Position numbers and translations under genes: made by a program. From Chloroflexota bacterium (GTDB lineage: Bacteria; Chloroflexota; Ktedonobacteria; Ktedonobacterales; Ktedonobacteraceae): DNA of 15,509 nucleotides. Location of the stretch: assembly GCA_005879655.1 (NCBI GenBank), contig VBJK01000100.1, positions 1-15,509 on the forward strand. Direction: 5' to 3'. The notes beneath the pieces are model-generated. The model ran no database searches, had not been told where the DNA came from, and was given only the letters and a program-made list of their open reading frames with translations. Below are positions 1-7,316 of the stretch, one piece after another; position 1 is the first letter of the stretch; every line of letters starts with the position of its first letter.

Positions 1-1295
1 AGATCCAGGGCTTCGATGCCGCCATCGATGACGGCGAGTGCGGCGTCTTCGGAGAAGCTGTTCGGTTTGGGAGGGAAGACGGATAGTGCGTACAGAGCGT
101 GACGTGCGTCCTGGGGGAGCACCTGGTCCGTTACGGCAATGACTGATTGCAGTGAGACTTGCGTCTCGCTGGTCAGGCTGGGATGGCTCTCGACGGGGCC
201 ATGGGGTTCGCTGATCTGGAGACGTTCCGTTGCGCTGCTGAGACGTTGCAGGGCGGTAGCAATACGGCGCGGCTGACCACTATAGGCTTGTTTGCGTAAA
301 TAGTTGCCCATCAGGGTCAGCGCGAGCGGGAGACCACCTACGGCACGAATCAGATCGAGTGTGCGTTTGCCTTCGCGCTCGACAACGGCAGGTGCAAGCA
401 GACGCAGTAAGGCCATACTCTCTTCTTCGCTTAATTCCTGAATCTCGGTTGCACCGTCAAAGGCAATATGCGAGGCAACGTCGCGGTAACGCGTGGTCAG
501 CATGTGAGCACAATTGGGACCACCAACTTTAAAGGTCAATGCCTCCTCTATCTTCCAGGCATCGTCGATCACCAGTAACATCTTGCGTGATCCGATAGCA
601 GTGCGTAGCGCTCTGGCCCACGCTCCACTATCCTTCAACGAGGCCATCTCGGTCGCCGCAATGCCCAGTAATGATCCCCAACGGCTCAACAAGCCAGCAA
701 TGTTAGGATTGGGTCCGAGGCCAGCCCATAAAATACCATCGCTAAAGTGTGTACGCACCTCAGGATCATGCGCCAACGCGGTGGAGAGCGCGGTCTTGCC
801 CACGCCAGGGAGTCCATTGAGGGCGGTCAATGCAACATTGCCACCATTGTAGAGGCGGCGTTTGATGCGTCCCAGATCTCTTTCGCGTCCCACGAGAGGA
901 ATGGCGGGCTGCAATGGGATGATGGGGTCATAGATCGCTACTGGCTCGACGCTGGCAGGCGTTGCTGGTACCGGCAGTGGCGTACTCGCTGCGGTACGGC
1001 CATTGCGGGCGGGAAGTGTGGCCGGGGGACCTGCTGGCTTTTCCTCAGTGGTTGCAGATGCAAGAGTAGACACAAGATCTAGTGCTTCTTCCGTCTTGCC
1101 AAAGACCTGAGACAATTTACGACGAAAGTACGGATTGGGTTTCGTAATGCCCCGTTCCCAGCGGCTGATATTTACGTGTGTTGTGCCGATCATATCGGCG
1201 ACCTGTTGCTGGGATAGATCGCGCTCATTGCGCGCCTCTGTTAGTCGTAGCCTGGGGCGCGGCTGAACTTGCTCGATATCTGAAGTGGATTCCAT
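1..1295 (-). CDS. XRE-family HTH plus NB-ARC (STAND) ATPase, partial
   Basis: The reading frame is open from the ATG at 1295 through the left edge, so at least 431 codons are present and the C-terminus is missing. A purine-rich AGGGAGAG ribosome site precedes the ATG. Residues about 18-70 form a Cro/C1-type helix-turn-helix (LSQQQVADMIG, then SRWERG). A Pro/Ala-rich linker follows (about 85-130), then an NB-ARC ATPase: Walker A GLPGVGKT at 161-168, Walker B LLVIDDAW at 240-247, HMLTTR at 264-269, and GLPLAL at 321-326. In this family the NB-ARC module is an ATP/ADP switch usually followed by a sensor such as TPR or WD40 repeats, which would lie outside the window. The role, either transcription control or a signalling/defence switch, is inferred. 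The gene is divergent from the genes starting at 1939, and no partner gene is visible. Confidence 0.93.
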   Translation of the reverse strand, partial: MESTSDIEQVQPRPRLRLTEARNERDLSQQQVADMIGTTHVNISRWERGITKPNPYFRRKLSQVFGKTEEALDLVSTLASATTEEKPAGPPATLPARNGRTAASTPLPVPATPASVEPVAIYDPIIPLQPAIPLVGRERDLGRIKRRLYNGGNVALTALNGLPGVGKTALSTALAHDPEVRTHFSDGILWAGLGPNPNIAGLLSRWGSLLGIAATEMASLKDSGAWARALRTAIGSRKMLLVIDDAWKIEEALTFKVGGPNCAHMLTTRYRDVASHIAFDGATEIQELSEEESMALLRLLAPAVVEREGKRTLDLIRAVGGLPLALTLMGNYLRKQAYSGQPRRIATALQRLSSATERLQISEPHGPVESHPSLTSETQVSLQSVIAVTDQVLPQDARHALYALSVFPPKPNSFSEDAALAVIDGGIEALD

Positions 1296-1538
1296 GTTGT
1301 GCCGTCTCTCCCTATGGTATGAATGAATTGTGCCAACAAATCCAGGGTTGGTCGATTGACCTTATGGGATGTACTGATGCGTACAACGGCGTTGTTGTGT
1401 CATCGAGCCACTACTACTCAAATGAACGAGTGGCGCAATACAATCCTCATGCCACAAGTCCCCGAATCAGCTTACGAGATACAATACACAGCCTTCAATT
1501 TTAACTACGCTAAAAGGATAGGTGTACTACCTTCGACA

Positions 1539-1572
1539 AGAAAAATGATAAATGTGTTTAGAAAAATGATAA
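1539..1572. repeat. 13-bp direct repeat AGAAAAATGATAA, two copies
   Basis: AGAAAAATGATAA occurs at 1539-1551 and again at 1560-1572. The start-to-start distance is 21 bp, close to two helical turns, so both copies would face the same side of the DNA. The position is 244-277 bp upstream of the NB-ARC start codon and about 370 bp upstream of the gene at 1939. It could be a pair of regulator half-sites or chance in A/T-rich sequence. Confidence 0.45.
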
Positions 1573-1710
1573 CATATGACCTTATCTTTGTACATGTTTA
1601 TGGGTGATAATTTGTATAGGAACATCTCCTAAGTGAGGGACGTGAGTATCGCTCTCATGAGAAGTCTTCTGACAATTGTACTTTGAGCAAGCTAGTGAAA
1701 CGGGATGGTG

Positions 1711-1806
1711 GTGGGCTGGGCGACCACAGGGGTCGCTCAGGCAATTGGTCCGTGTCTGGCCCACGCGCAACCATTGCCAGGGCGAACCTGTGGTGACCCA
1801 GCTCAC
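1711..1806. repeat. Long imperfect hairpin repeat
   Basis: The arm 1711-1730 (GTGGGCTGGGCGACCACAGG) matches the reverse complement of 1787-1806 at 17 of 20 positions. Inside it, GGCAATTGGT (1740-1749) pairs with ACCATTGCC (1770-1778) with one bulged base. The left arm also contains its own small palindrome, GGGCGACC near 1718 against GGTCGCTC at 1731-1738. This layout of nested palindromes in a gene-free interval is typical of dispersed intergenic repeats (REP- or MITE-like). There is no T-tract, so it is not a standard intrinsic terminator. Confidence 0.7.
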
Positions 1807-1938
1807 TCTTGCCCAACACAAAAATGGACTTCGTGATATGCACTATGTCTTCGCGTAGGAGCTACAGGATTGGCAACGAGCGGAGATTGATTACATCGGC
1901 GGTGAGCGAACGAATAGACCCTTGCACGGAGGAAAACA

Positions 1939-2445
1939 ATGCGGATACAGCGAGCGAGCACACATAATAATCATCATCATCAGACAGGCTACTTTGACAC
2001 CATGATAGTAGATGAGCACGAATTGAGGGAACAGCTTGGCAATGGTACGGTGTACTGGTCAAGCGAACAGGCAAGTCAGCAGAGGGAACAGCTTCGCCCA
2101 TACCCGCTGGTGTCATCGGTGTGTCCACTAAGAGGACCGTTGCAAGGCGTCGGGCATATGCTTGATAACGAGACACATTTTCCGGCATTTACACATACTA
2201 TTCCATTACCAGAGAGCAAGCCGGTCGGTACAAATTCCGACAGAAGGGGTGCGCAGCAAGAGTCTGCACAAGCAAAAAGAGGAAAGCCATCACAGCGAAG
2301 TCGGCGCATCGGCAATCCAATTCTTCTTGTACTACTCATTTCATTAGCTGTAGGTGTCCTGGGGATTGTGGGATGTAGTTATGGATTGTCTGCGTACCAT
2401 GTCTATCTTACATCATCATTCAATATTCTTTATCTCTCCGCGTAG
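1939..2445 (+). CDS. Hypothetical single-pass membrane protein
   Basis: This 168-residue protein belongs to no family I recognise. The start is well supported: GGAGG at 1928-1932 lies 6 bases before the ATG. The N-terminal 120 residues are polar and probably poorly ordered, with a His/Asn-rich patch (HNNHHHQ, residues 9-15) and a basic stretch (about 112-124, KRGKPSQRSRR). One hydrophobic segment at about 126-150 (NPILLVLLISLAVGVLGIVG) should span the membrane, leaving a short tail. The basic residues just before it suggest a cytoplasmic N-terminus. The winged-helix gene at 2573 follows on the same strand after 127 bases, so co-transcription is possible. No function can be assigned. Confidence 0.6.
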   Translation: MRIQRASTHNNHHHQTGYFDTMIVDEHELREQLGNGTVYWSSEQASQQREQLRPYPLVSSVCPLRGPLQGVGHMLDNETHFPAFTHTIPLPESKPVGTNSDRRGAQQESAQAKRGKPSQRSRRIGNPILLVLLISLAVGVLGIVGCSYGLSAYHVYLTSSFNILYLSA

Positions 2446-2572
2446 CAACAACCAGGAGGGTTGTCCACAGAGTTGCGGAGGCGACTTATTGATAAGCCAT
2501 GCTGGCAATAGCCAGGTTATCGTTACGCGGGGAACCGTGTCTAAGTGGTCCCCAAGAAAAGGAAGGTACATC

Positions 2573-3070
2573 ATGCAAAAAGTTTATGTACGAAAAGGGA
2601 AGACAGCTACTGCCGATCTGAAAAAAGATGTTGAGATCCTGCACTTTTCTCTACAAGACGCTCTACCGCCAGGCCATATTCTGGCGCTAAATACGAAATT
2701 TGGCACGCTCTCTTACCTATCCTATGATGGGGATCGCTTACTAATGATGGTACAAGAGCAGTTCACCAGTACGGAAATGAGTGTTTTGCTGCCGTTGCTT
2801 GAAATGTTTCCCTATTATTGCCCTTATGAAGTGCTCTACGCTAGTTTCTATAATGGTCGCGTCACCGATGAGGCTGTTACACGTAGTCGTCACCACCTCG
2901 ATCAAGCGATCGAGGATGGTCTGTGGGATCAGGAGATGCGTCCCATTCGCGATGCCCTTTCTCGCACACGACTCAAGTTGCGCCACTTCGGGATCGATAT
3001 CTCTTCGATCCTGGCAACTGGCTACATTCTGATGATTGCTTCAACACCCATGCCTATTATGCGGCTGTAA
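2573..3070 (+). CDS. Stand-alone PhoB/OmpR-like winged-helix protein
   Basis: The 165-residue product starts at the ATG at 2573, preceded by GGAAGG at 2561-2566. The frame stays open further upstream but has no ribosome site there, and the extra residues look non-coding. Residues about 64-153 read like the C-terminal DNA-binding domain of OmpR/PhoB response regulators: FTSTEMSVLLPLLEMFP (first helices), YEVLYA, then IRDALSRTRLKLRHFGI (recognition-helix region) and ISSILATGYILM, the usual wing ending in GY. No receiver domain is present: the first 60 residues lack the acidic pocket, phospho-acceptor Asp and Lys of that fold. It is probably a transcription factor with an unknown N-terminal input. 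Divergence is considerable, so the family call is moderate. Confidence 0.7.
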   Translation: MQKVYVRKGKTATADLKKDVEILHFSLQDALPPGHILALNTKFGTLSYLSYDGDRLLMMVQEQFTSTEMSVLLPLLEMFPYYCPYEVLYASFYNGRVTDEAVTRSRHHLDQAIEDGLWDQEMRPIRDALSRTRLKLRHFGIDISSILATGYILMIASTPMPIMRL

Positions 3071-3071
3071 A

Positions 3072-3160
3072 TTGAGTCAGTTAAGAGGGGAGAAAAGACC
3101 AATGTCGCCACGCCGCTCTGGCATGGCGACATTGGTCTTTTCTCCCCTCTCCATACTCAA
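3072..3160. repeat. Long perfect palindrome P1
   Basis: Arms 3084-3110 and 3124-3150 are 27 bp each and perfectly complementary (AGAGGGGAGAAAAGACC... and its reverse complement), with a 13-base loop. After a small interruption the pairing resumes with TTGAGT (3072-3077) against ACTCAA (3155-3160). It begins directly after the stop codon of the winged-helix gene. It could end transcription before menB, although there is no clear trailing T-run. The outer purine block GGAGAAAAGA resembles the outer arms of the next two palindromes, but the inner core (CCAATGTCGCCA) is different. Confidence 0.85.
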
Positions 3161-3208
3161 ACCGCGAGCTTTGCGCTATAGTATTATGTAGCTATGTTCT
3201 CACTCAAA

Positions 3209-3312
3209 ATAAGGAGAAGATCATTTGTAGGCGCGCAATTCATTGCGCATGTTTCATGCAATTCTGCTCCCTGTGCAATGAATTGCGCACCTACAAATGA
3301 TCTTCTCCTTAT
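3209..3312. repeat. Long palindrome P2 with GCGCAATTCATTGCGC-type core
   Basis: Arms 3209-3249 and 3272-3312 pair over about 41 bp with one C-A mismatch and one position that would be a G-U pair in RNA; the loop is about 22 bases. The outer part is AAGGAGAAGATCATTTG and the inner core is a GTAG(G)-type start followed by GCGCAATTCATTGCGC. The same core recurs in P3 (5307-5388) and, decayed, in P4 (7070-7141). It lies 61 bp upstream of the menB start, so it would be part of any leader RNA starting upstream of it. Confidence 0.85.
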
Positions 3313-3373
3313 ACTAAAAGATATTGTGCCTTGACATCTATTTTCTATAGCACAGCGAAAGGTAGTAACGAGT

Positions 3374-4192
3374 ATGCCAGTCGAATGGGAAAACGTATGT
3401 GATTACACTGACATTATTTTTGAAAAAGCCTGCGGCATGGGCAAGATCACTATCAACCGACCAGAGGTTCGTAATGCGTTCCGACCAGAAACGCTGAATG
3501 AGCTTATGGATGCCTTCAATCGCTGCCGCGAAGATCAGGAGATCGGCGTGGTGATCCTGACCGGGCAGGGCGATCAGGCATTCTGCTCCGGTGGTGATCA
3601 GCGCGTGCGTGGTGAAGGTGGTTATGTTGGTGGAGATGGTGTACCTCGCCTGAATGCACTCGACTTGCAAAAGGTCATCAAATACCTCCCTAAACCGGTC
3701 ATTGCGATGGTCGCAGGCTACGCTATCGGCGGCGGTCATGTGCTGCACCTGCTCTGCGATCTTACTATTGCGGCTGATAACGCACGTTTTGGTCAGACCG
3801 GCCCCAAGGTGGGCAGCTTCGATGCTGGCTGGGGCGCTACATATATGGCACGAGTCGTTGGACACAAAAAAGCGCGCGAAATCTGGTATCTATGCCGCCA
3901 GTACACCGCTCAGGAAGCCTTAGACATGGGTCTAGTCAATACTGTCGTACCCTTGGAGCATTTAGAGGAAGAAACTATCCAGTGGGCACAGGAGATTCTG
4001 GAAAAAAGTCCTATTGCCCTACGTTTCCTGAAATCGGCCTTTAATGCCGATACGGACGGCCTGGCAGGTATCCAGGAATTAGCGGGCAACGCTACTATGC
4101 TGTTCTACATGACCGAAGAGGGTAAGGAAGGCAAAAATGCCTTCTTGGAGAAGCGCAAGCCGGAGTTCTCAAAATTCCCTCGTCTTCCTTAA
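3374..4192 (+). CDS. menB: 1,4-dihydroxy-2-naphthoyl-CoA synthase
   Basis: MenB closes the second ring of menaquinone by an intramolecular Claisen condensation of o-succinylbenzoyl-CoA, giving 1,4-dihydroxy-2-naphthoyl-CoA in the cytoplasm. The 272-residue length fits the family. It has the crotonase fold with the MenB signature [11 protein letters not shown] (70-80), a Tyr in the EGGYVGGDG loop (Y84), oxyanion-hole glycines in GYAIGGGH (115-122), and [14 protein letters not shown] (141-154). The family C-terminus [13 protein letters not shown] is intact. QTGP, rather than the QTD seen in mycobacterial MenB, places it in the class that uses bicarbonate as catalytic base (known for the E. coli type; inferred here). 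AAAGG at 3358-3362 precedes the ATG. menC follows 13 bases after the stop codon, so the two are probably co-transcribed. Confidence 0.97.
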   Translation: MPVEWENVCDYTDIIFEKACGMGKITINRPEVRNAFRPETLNELMDAFNRCREDQEIGVVILTGQGDQAFCSGGDQRVRGEGGYVGGDGVPRLNALDLQKVIKYLPKPVIAMVAGYAIGGGHVLHLLCDLTIAADNARFGQTGPKVGSFDAGWGATYMARVVGHKKAREIWYLCRQYTAQEALDMGLVNTVVPLEHLEEETIQWAQEILEKSPIALRFLKSAFNADTDGLAGIQELAGNATMLFYMTEEGKEGKNAFLEKRKPEFSKFPRLP

Positions 4193-4205
4193 AGGTGGAC
4201 TGCTG

Positions 4206-5321
4206 ATGAGTATTGTTGACGTACAATGGCACCCCTATCGTATACCATTAAGAACCACCTTCAATACAGCCCATGGCGCTCTCACGATCCGTGAGGGCGC
4301 TATCGTTGAAATTATGACTAGCGAAGGCATCAATGGCGTCGGGGAGATTGCTCCGCTGCCGATCTTTAGCGGCGATACTTTGCACGACGCGCTGGTGGTA
4401 CTGCCATCGCTTGTGGCACATATGCGTGGCCAATCTCTGTCCGCAGCGTTGGCGTGGCTCTATAAGCAGCAGGAACAGGTTTCGTTATCCAGTGCGGCTG
4501 TCTGTGGCTTAGAATGTGCCCTACTCGATGCACAGAGCAAGCTGCAAGGCTGTTCTATGAGCACGTTGCTCGCTACAGAGCATGTGTGTCCGCGTGAGAG
4601 TGTACAGGTCAATGCCGTCATTGGTACTTCCACTATTGCTACTGCCGTGGATTATGCACGAGAAGCGCTTGAGCGAGGCTTTACTTGTATCAAACTCAAA
4701 ATGGGAACAGGCTTGCATGAGGAGATTGAGCGCGTCGCGGCACTGCGGGAAGCCATCGGACCGCATATTCGCTTGCGGCTGGATGCCAATGAGAGCTGGA
4801 GCTTCGAGCAGGCTGTTACTATTCTCAACGCTTGTGCCCCCTTTGCCATTGAGTACGTTGAGCAACCATTGCGTGCATACGATCTGATAGGTATGTACCA
4901 GTTGCGTCAGGTCGTTCCCGTGCCTATTGCAGCCGATGAAGCACTTTACAATCTGGCGAGTGCACGGCGCATTCTCACTTGGGAGGCCGCTGACGTGCTG
5001 ATCATCAAACCGCAACTGACGGGTGGACTGCGTGCAGCACGCCAGATCATACAAGAGGCTACTACCCGTGCAGTACAATGTGTTATTACTAGCGTGCTCG
5101 AAACCGGCATTGGCCTGGCAGCTACTCTGCATCTTGCAGCAGCAACGCACGATATAACGCTCGCCTGTGGGTTGGCCACACTTCCTTTGCTCGCCAATGA
5201 CTTATTACTTGATGACATAGTCATGCAGCAGGGAAGTCTCACTGTTCCTACTGGTCCAGGACTGGGCATACAGTTAGACAGAGATGCACATCATTTTTGT
5301 GTGGGCGAGAAGAAACCGTAG
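4206..5321 (+). CDS. menC: o-succinylbenzoate synthase (enolase superfamily)
   Basis: MenC dehydrates SHCHC to o-succinylbenzoate in menaquinone synthesis. I take the ATG at 4206 because AAAGGTGG (4191-4198) lies just upstream; the frame is open further upstream only because it overlaps menB. The 371 residues show the enolase-superfamily pattern of the muconate-lactonising/OSBS type: KLK at 163-165 (K165 the likely acid/base), metal ligands D193 (LRLDANESW), E219 (YVEQPL) and D244 (AADEAL), and the second catalytic lysine K268 (IIKPQ). OSBS and N-acylamino acid racemase share this scaffold; the menB and menE neighbours favour OSBS. The stop codon TAG (5319-5321) lies inside the left arm of palindrome P3, so the last residues (EKKP) are encoded by the repeat. 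Confidence 0.93.
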   Translation: MSIVDVQWHPYRIPLRTTFNTAHGALTIREGAIVEIMTSEGINGVGEIAPLPIFSGDTLHDALVVLPSLVAHMRGQSLSAALAWLYKQQEQVSLSSAAVCGLECALLDAQSKLQGCSMSTLLATEHVCPRESVQVNAVIGTSTIATAVDYAREALERGFTCIKLKMGTGLHEEIERVAALREAIGPHIRLRLDANESWSFEQAVTILNACAPFAIEYVEQPLRAYDLIGMYQLRQVVPVPIAADEALYNLASARRILTWEAADVLIIKPQLTGGLRAARQIIQEATTRAVQCVITSVLETGIGLAATLHLAAATHDITLACGLATLPLLANDLLLDDIVMQQGSLTVPTGPGLGIQLDRDAHHFCVGEKKP

Positions 5322-5388
5322 CTGCGCAATTCATTGCGCTTGGGAACGGCACCCAGCGCAATGAATTGCGCAGCTACGGTTTCTTCTC
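5307..5388. repeat. Perfect palindrome P3 with GCGCAATTCATTGCGC core
   Basis: Arms 5307-5340 and 5355-5388 are 34 bp each, perfectly complementary, with a 14-base loop that can pair further (GGG/CCC). The outer part is GAGAAGAAACC and the core is GTAGCTGCGCAATTCATTG and onward. It fills most of the 100 bases between the menC stop and the menE start, overlaps the end of menC by 15 bp, and ends 33 bp before the menE start. In RNA it would form a very stable hairpin that could block transcript degradation or separate menC expression from menE. The core is shared with P2 and P4 while the outer arms differ, yet remain paired. Confidence 0.88.
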
Positions 5389-5421
5389 CTCTCATCTGTA
5401 TACTAAGAGGTGGAACATAAC

Positions 5422-7041
5422 GTGAATAGCGAACCCAGTACTACACTACTACCCAACTGGCTCGGTCGCTGTGCCGAGAACTATCCACAGCGGTTAGCGC
5501 TGCAATGCGGCGCAACCGCATGGAGTTTTCAAGAGCTTGATCGGCAGGTCACTTTGCTTGCCTGTCAGCTAGCGACCATCGGTGTACAAGAAAAATGTCG
5601 TGTTGCCCTTCTGGCAGCGAGCGGACCCGCCTATGTCGTTTGTGTTCATGCCCTTACGCGTCTTGGAGCTATGCTGGTTCCGCTCAATACGCGTTTAACG
5701 CAGGATGAATTGCGCTGGCAGCTTTGTGATGTGCAAGCTAGCGTCTTGCTGAGCGATACACGCTATAGTGAGATCGCTACAGCGCTGGGAAAAGGCATAC
5801 CCGCCCTCGTGCGGGCAACTATTACCATGGTTCCTGCGACACAAGAGAGTAGTCATCAATCTGCTGATACTATCCTGCTTATCGAGGCAGACAATGATCA
5901 CGATAAGGGCAAAGGTCAAGAAGCCATAACACGCCCTCAGAGAGTGATCCCTGCAACCAATATTTCTTTGCGTACATTAATCGACTTGCATGCCACACAG
6001 GTTATCATGTACACCTCCGGCACAACGGGCCAACCGAAGGGCGTCATCATCACCTACGGCATGCAATGGTGGAGCGCCATCGGTTCGGCGCTCAATCTCG
6101 GTCATAGTCCTGATGATTGTTGGCTGGCTTGCCTGCCCCTTTTCCATATCGGTGGACTCTCAATGCTCATGAAGAGCGTCATCTACGGCATCGGCATCAT
6201 CGTACAGGAAAAATTTGAACCTGAGCAAGTCAATAAAGCTATCAATGAATATGGTGTCACCATTATTTCTGTCGTGGCCGTGATGCTACAACGTATGCTC
6301 GCAGCACTCGATAGGGAGACCAATAGCAAAGCGTATCCCGCTACATTGCGCTGTATCCTGCTTGGCGGAGGTCCTGTCCCTTATCCGCTCTTAGAGGAAT
6401 GTGCTCGCCGGAGCATACCAGTAGTCCAGACCTACGGTCTGACAGAATCCTGCTCCCAGGCGGTAACGCTTGCGCCAGCTGATGCGTTACGCAAATTAGG
6501 CTCAGTGGGACGACCATTACTGCCGGTGCAGTTGCGTATTATGCGTGACGATCAACCTGTGCAGCCTAGTGAAGCTGGCATCATCTACCTCAAAGGGCCA
6601 ACGATCACACCCGGTTACGCTGATCGACTGGAGGAGACGGAGCGTACTATGCGAGATGGATGGCTCTCAACGGGCGACATGGGCTATCTCGATGAGGAGG
6701 GCTATCTCTACATACTCGACCGGCGCACAGACTTAATTATCTCTGGTGGTGAGAATATCTATCCTGCCGAGATCGAAGCTGTTCTGCTCGCGCATCCTGA
6801 TGTCGAGGAGGCTGGTGTGTGAGGGCAAAGTGATCCACAATGGGGACAAGTGCCGCTCGCTTTTGTGCGCATACACTCTGGAAGCAAGATACAACCAACA
6901 ACACTGCTAGCATATGCCAGAGAGCGCCTGGCTCATTACAAACTGCCCAAAGCCATCCATATAGTAGAACAACTACCGCGCAATGCTGCTGGCAAGCTTA
7001 TGCGGCGCGAGCTATTACGTCTGCTACCACATGCGGATTAA
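5422..7041 (+). pseudogene. menE: o-succinylbenzoate-CoA ligase, interrupted by in-frame TGA
   Basis: MenE activates o-succinylbenzoate to its CoA thioester through an acyl-adenylate, supplying MenB. I chose the GTG at 5422 because AAGAGG (5405-5410) is correctly spaced; a GTG at 5410 in the same frame overlaps that ribosome site. Adenylate-forming motifs appear in order: YTSGTTGQPKG (197-207), TYGLTE (337-342), STGD (416-419), and the hinge region DRRTDLIISGGENIYPAEIE (433-452). Codon 467 is TGA (6820-6822). The same frame then continues without a shift through GQSDPQWGQVPLAFVR to PRNAAGKLMRREL, with catalytic Lys525, and ends at 7041. Full length would be 539 residues, normal for MenE. The 466-residue product lacks the C-terminal subdomain needed for adenylation. 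Explanations are a nonsense mutation, a sequencing error, or readthrough; CGA, TCA, TGT or TGG are each one base away. Confidence 0.85.
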
Positions 7042-7069
7042 AAAACACCAAATACCATGCCATTTTTGT

Positions 7070-7141
7070 TCGTAGTTGCGCAATTTATTGCGCCAGAGCT
7101 ATGAGTGAAGAAAACAGGCATAATAAATTGCACAACGACGA
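7070..7141. repeat. Decayed palindrome P4 of the same core family
   Basis: The arm 7070-7090 (TCGTAGTTGCGCAATTTATT and one more base) matches the reverse complement of 7121-7141 at 18 of 21 positions, with a 30-base loop. The sequence GTAG-TTGCGCAATTTATTGCGC is a diverged copy of the P2/P3 core. It lies just after menE, so members of this repeat family bracket or separate all three men genes. Confidence 0.65.
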
Positions 7142-7204
7142 TCTTTACACGCACGGCTTGCCTGCAAAAAATTGACGTGTGTCCCATTTGGCAAAAAAAA
7201 AGTA

Positions 7205-7233
7205 TTGACAGACGGGTTACGGTGCGTTATACT
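7205..7233 (+). promoter_or_regulatory. Near-consensus sigma-70-type promoter for the tRNA pair
   Basis: TTGACA (7205-7210), a 17-base spacer and TATACT (7228-7233) match the housekeeping promoter consensus at 11 of 12 positions. A-rich sequence (a run of A ending at 7201) precedes the -35 box, like an UP element. Transcription would start near 7240, about 75 bases before the mature 5' end of tRNA-Ser. Confidence 0.82.
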
Positions 7234-7283
7234 TGTCCTTGCTGAAGCAGTTACCATTATGGTAGCGCATAAGTTGCGGGATG

Positions 7284-7300
7284 TGCTATAGTATATAGCA
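7284..7300. promoter_or_regulatory. Palindrome TGCTATAGTATATAGCA in the tRNA leader
   Basis: TGCTATA and TATAGCA are perfect 7-bp arms separated by GTA. The site lies between the promoter and tRNA-Ser, inside the predicted leader. It contains a -10-like TATAGT (7287-7292), so it may be a second weak promoter, a protein-binding site, or a leader hairpin. GCTATAGTAT also occurs near 3176, upstream of menB. Confidence 0.35.
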
Positions 7301-7316
7301 GTAACGCGTGTCGTAC

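Larger units (their letters stand above)
1296..1938. other. Gene-free interval between divergent genes
   Basis: I see no credible gene in these 643 bases. Short open frames here have no ribosome site and run across an inverted repeat. The interval must carry the promoters of the NB-ARC gene (leftward) and of the membrane-protein gene (rightward), but I found no convincing -35/-10 pair for either. It holds a 13-bp tandem-spaced direct repeat near 1539-1572 and a long hairpin repeat at 1711-1806, both listed separately. A small palindrome, ACAAC-GGC-GTTGT, lies near 1383. Confidence 0.6.

Noticed and set aside
1582..1858. Short frames on both strands across the hairpin repeat
   Set aside because: They translate repeat arms; no ribosome site or family resemblance.
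2354..2572. N-terminal extension of the winged-helix protein
   Set aside because: The upstream part has no ribosome site, overlaps the preceding gene and reads like non-coding sequence; ATG 2573 has GGAAGG.
3084..3312. CRISPR-like or att-site array
   Set aside because: The repeats are palindromes without regular spacers, and no cas or integrase gene is present.
3331..3351. TTGACA plus TATAG upstream of menB as a promoter
   Set aside because: The two elements are only about 9 bases apart, too close for a working -35/-10 pair.
3338..3865. Long minus-strand frame opposite menB
   Set aside because: It is a shadow of a clearly recognised gene and has no domain or start signal.
4521..5150. 209-codon minus-strand frame opposite menC
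   Set aside because: It lies wholly inside menC, is Cys/Ser/Leu-rich and has no recognisable motif.
6820..6822. TGA in menE as a selenocysteine codon
   Set aside because: I see no bacterial SECIS-like hairpin directly downstream, and MenE has no catalytic residue at this place.
6840..7175. Separate open frame after the menE stop, in another frame, as a sign of frameshift
   Set aside because: The MenE C-terminal motif GKLMRREL is in the original frame (6850-7041), so no frameshift is needed.
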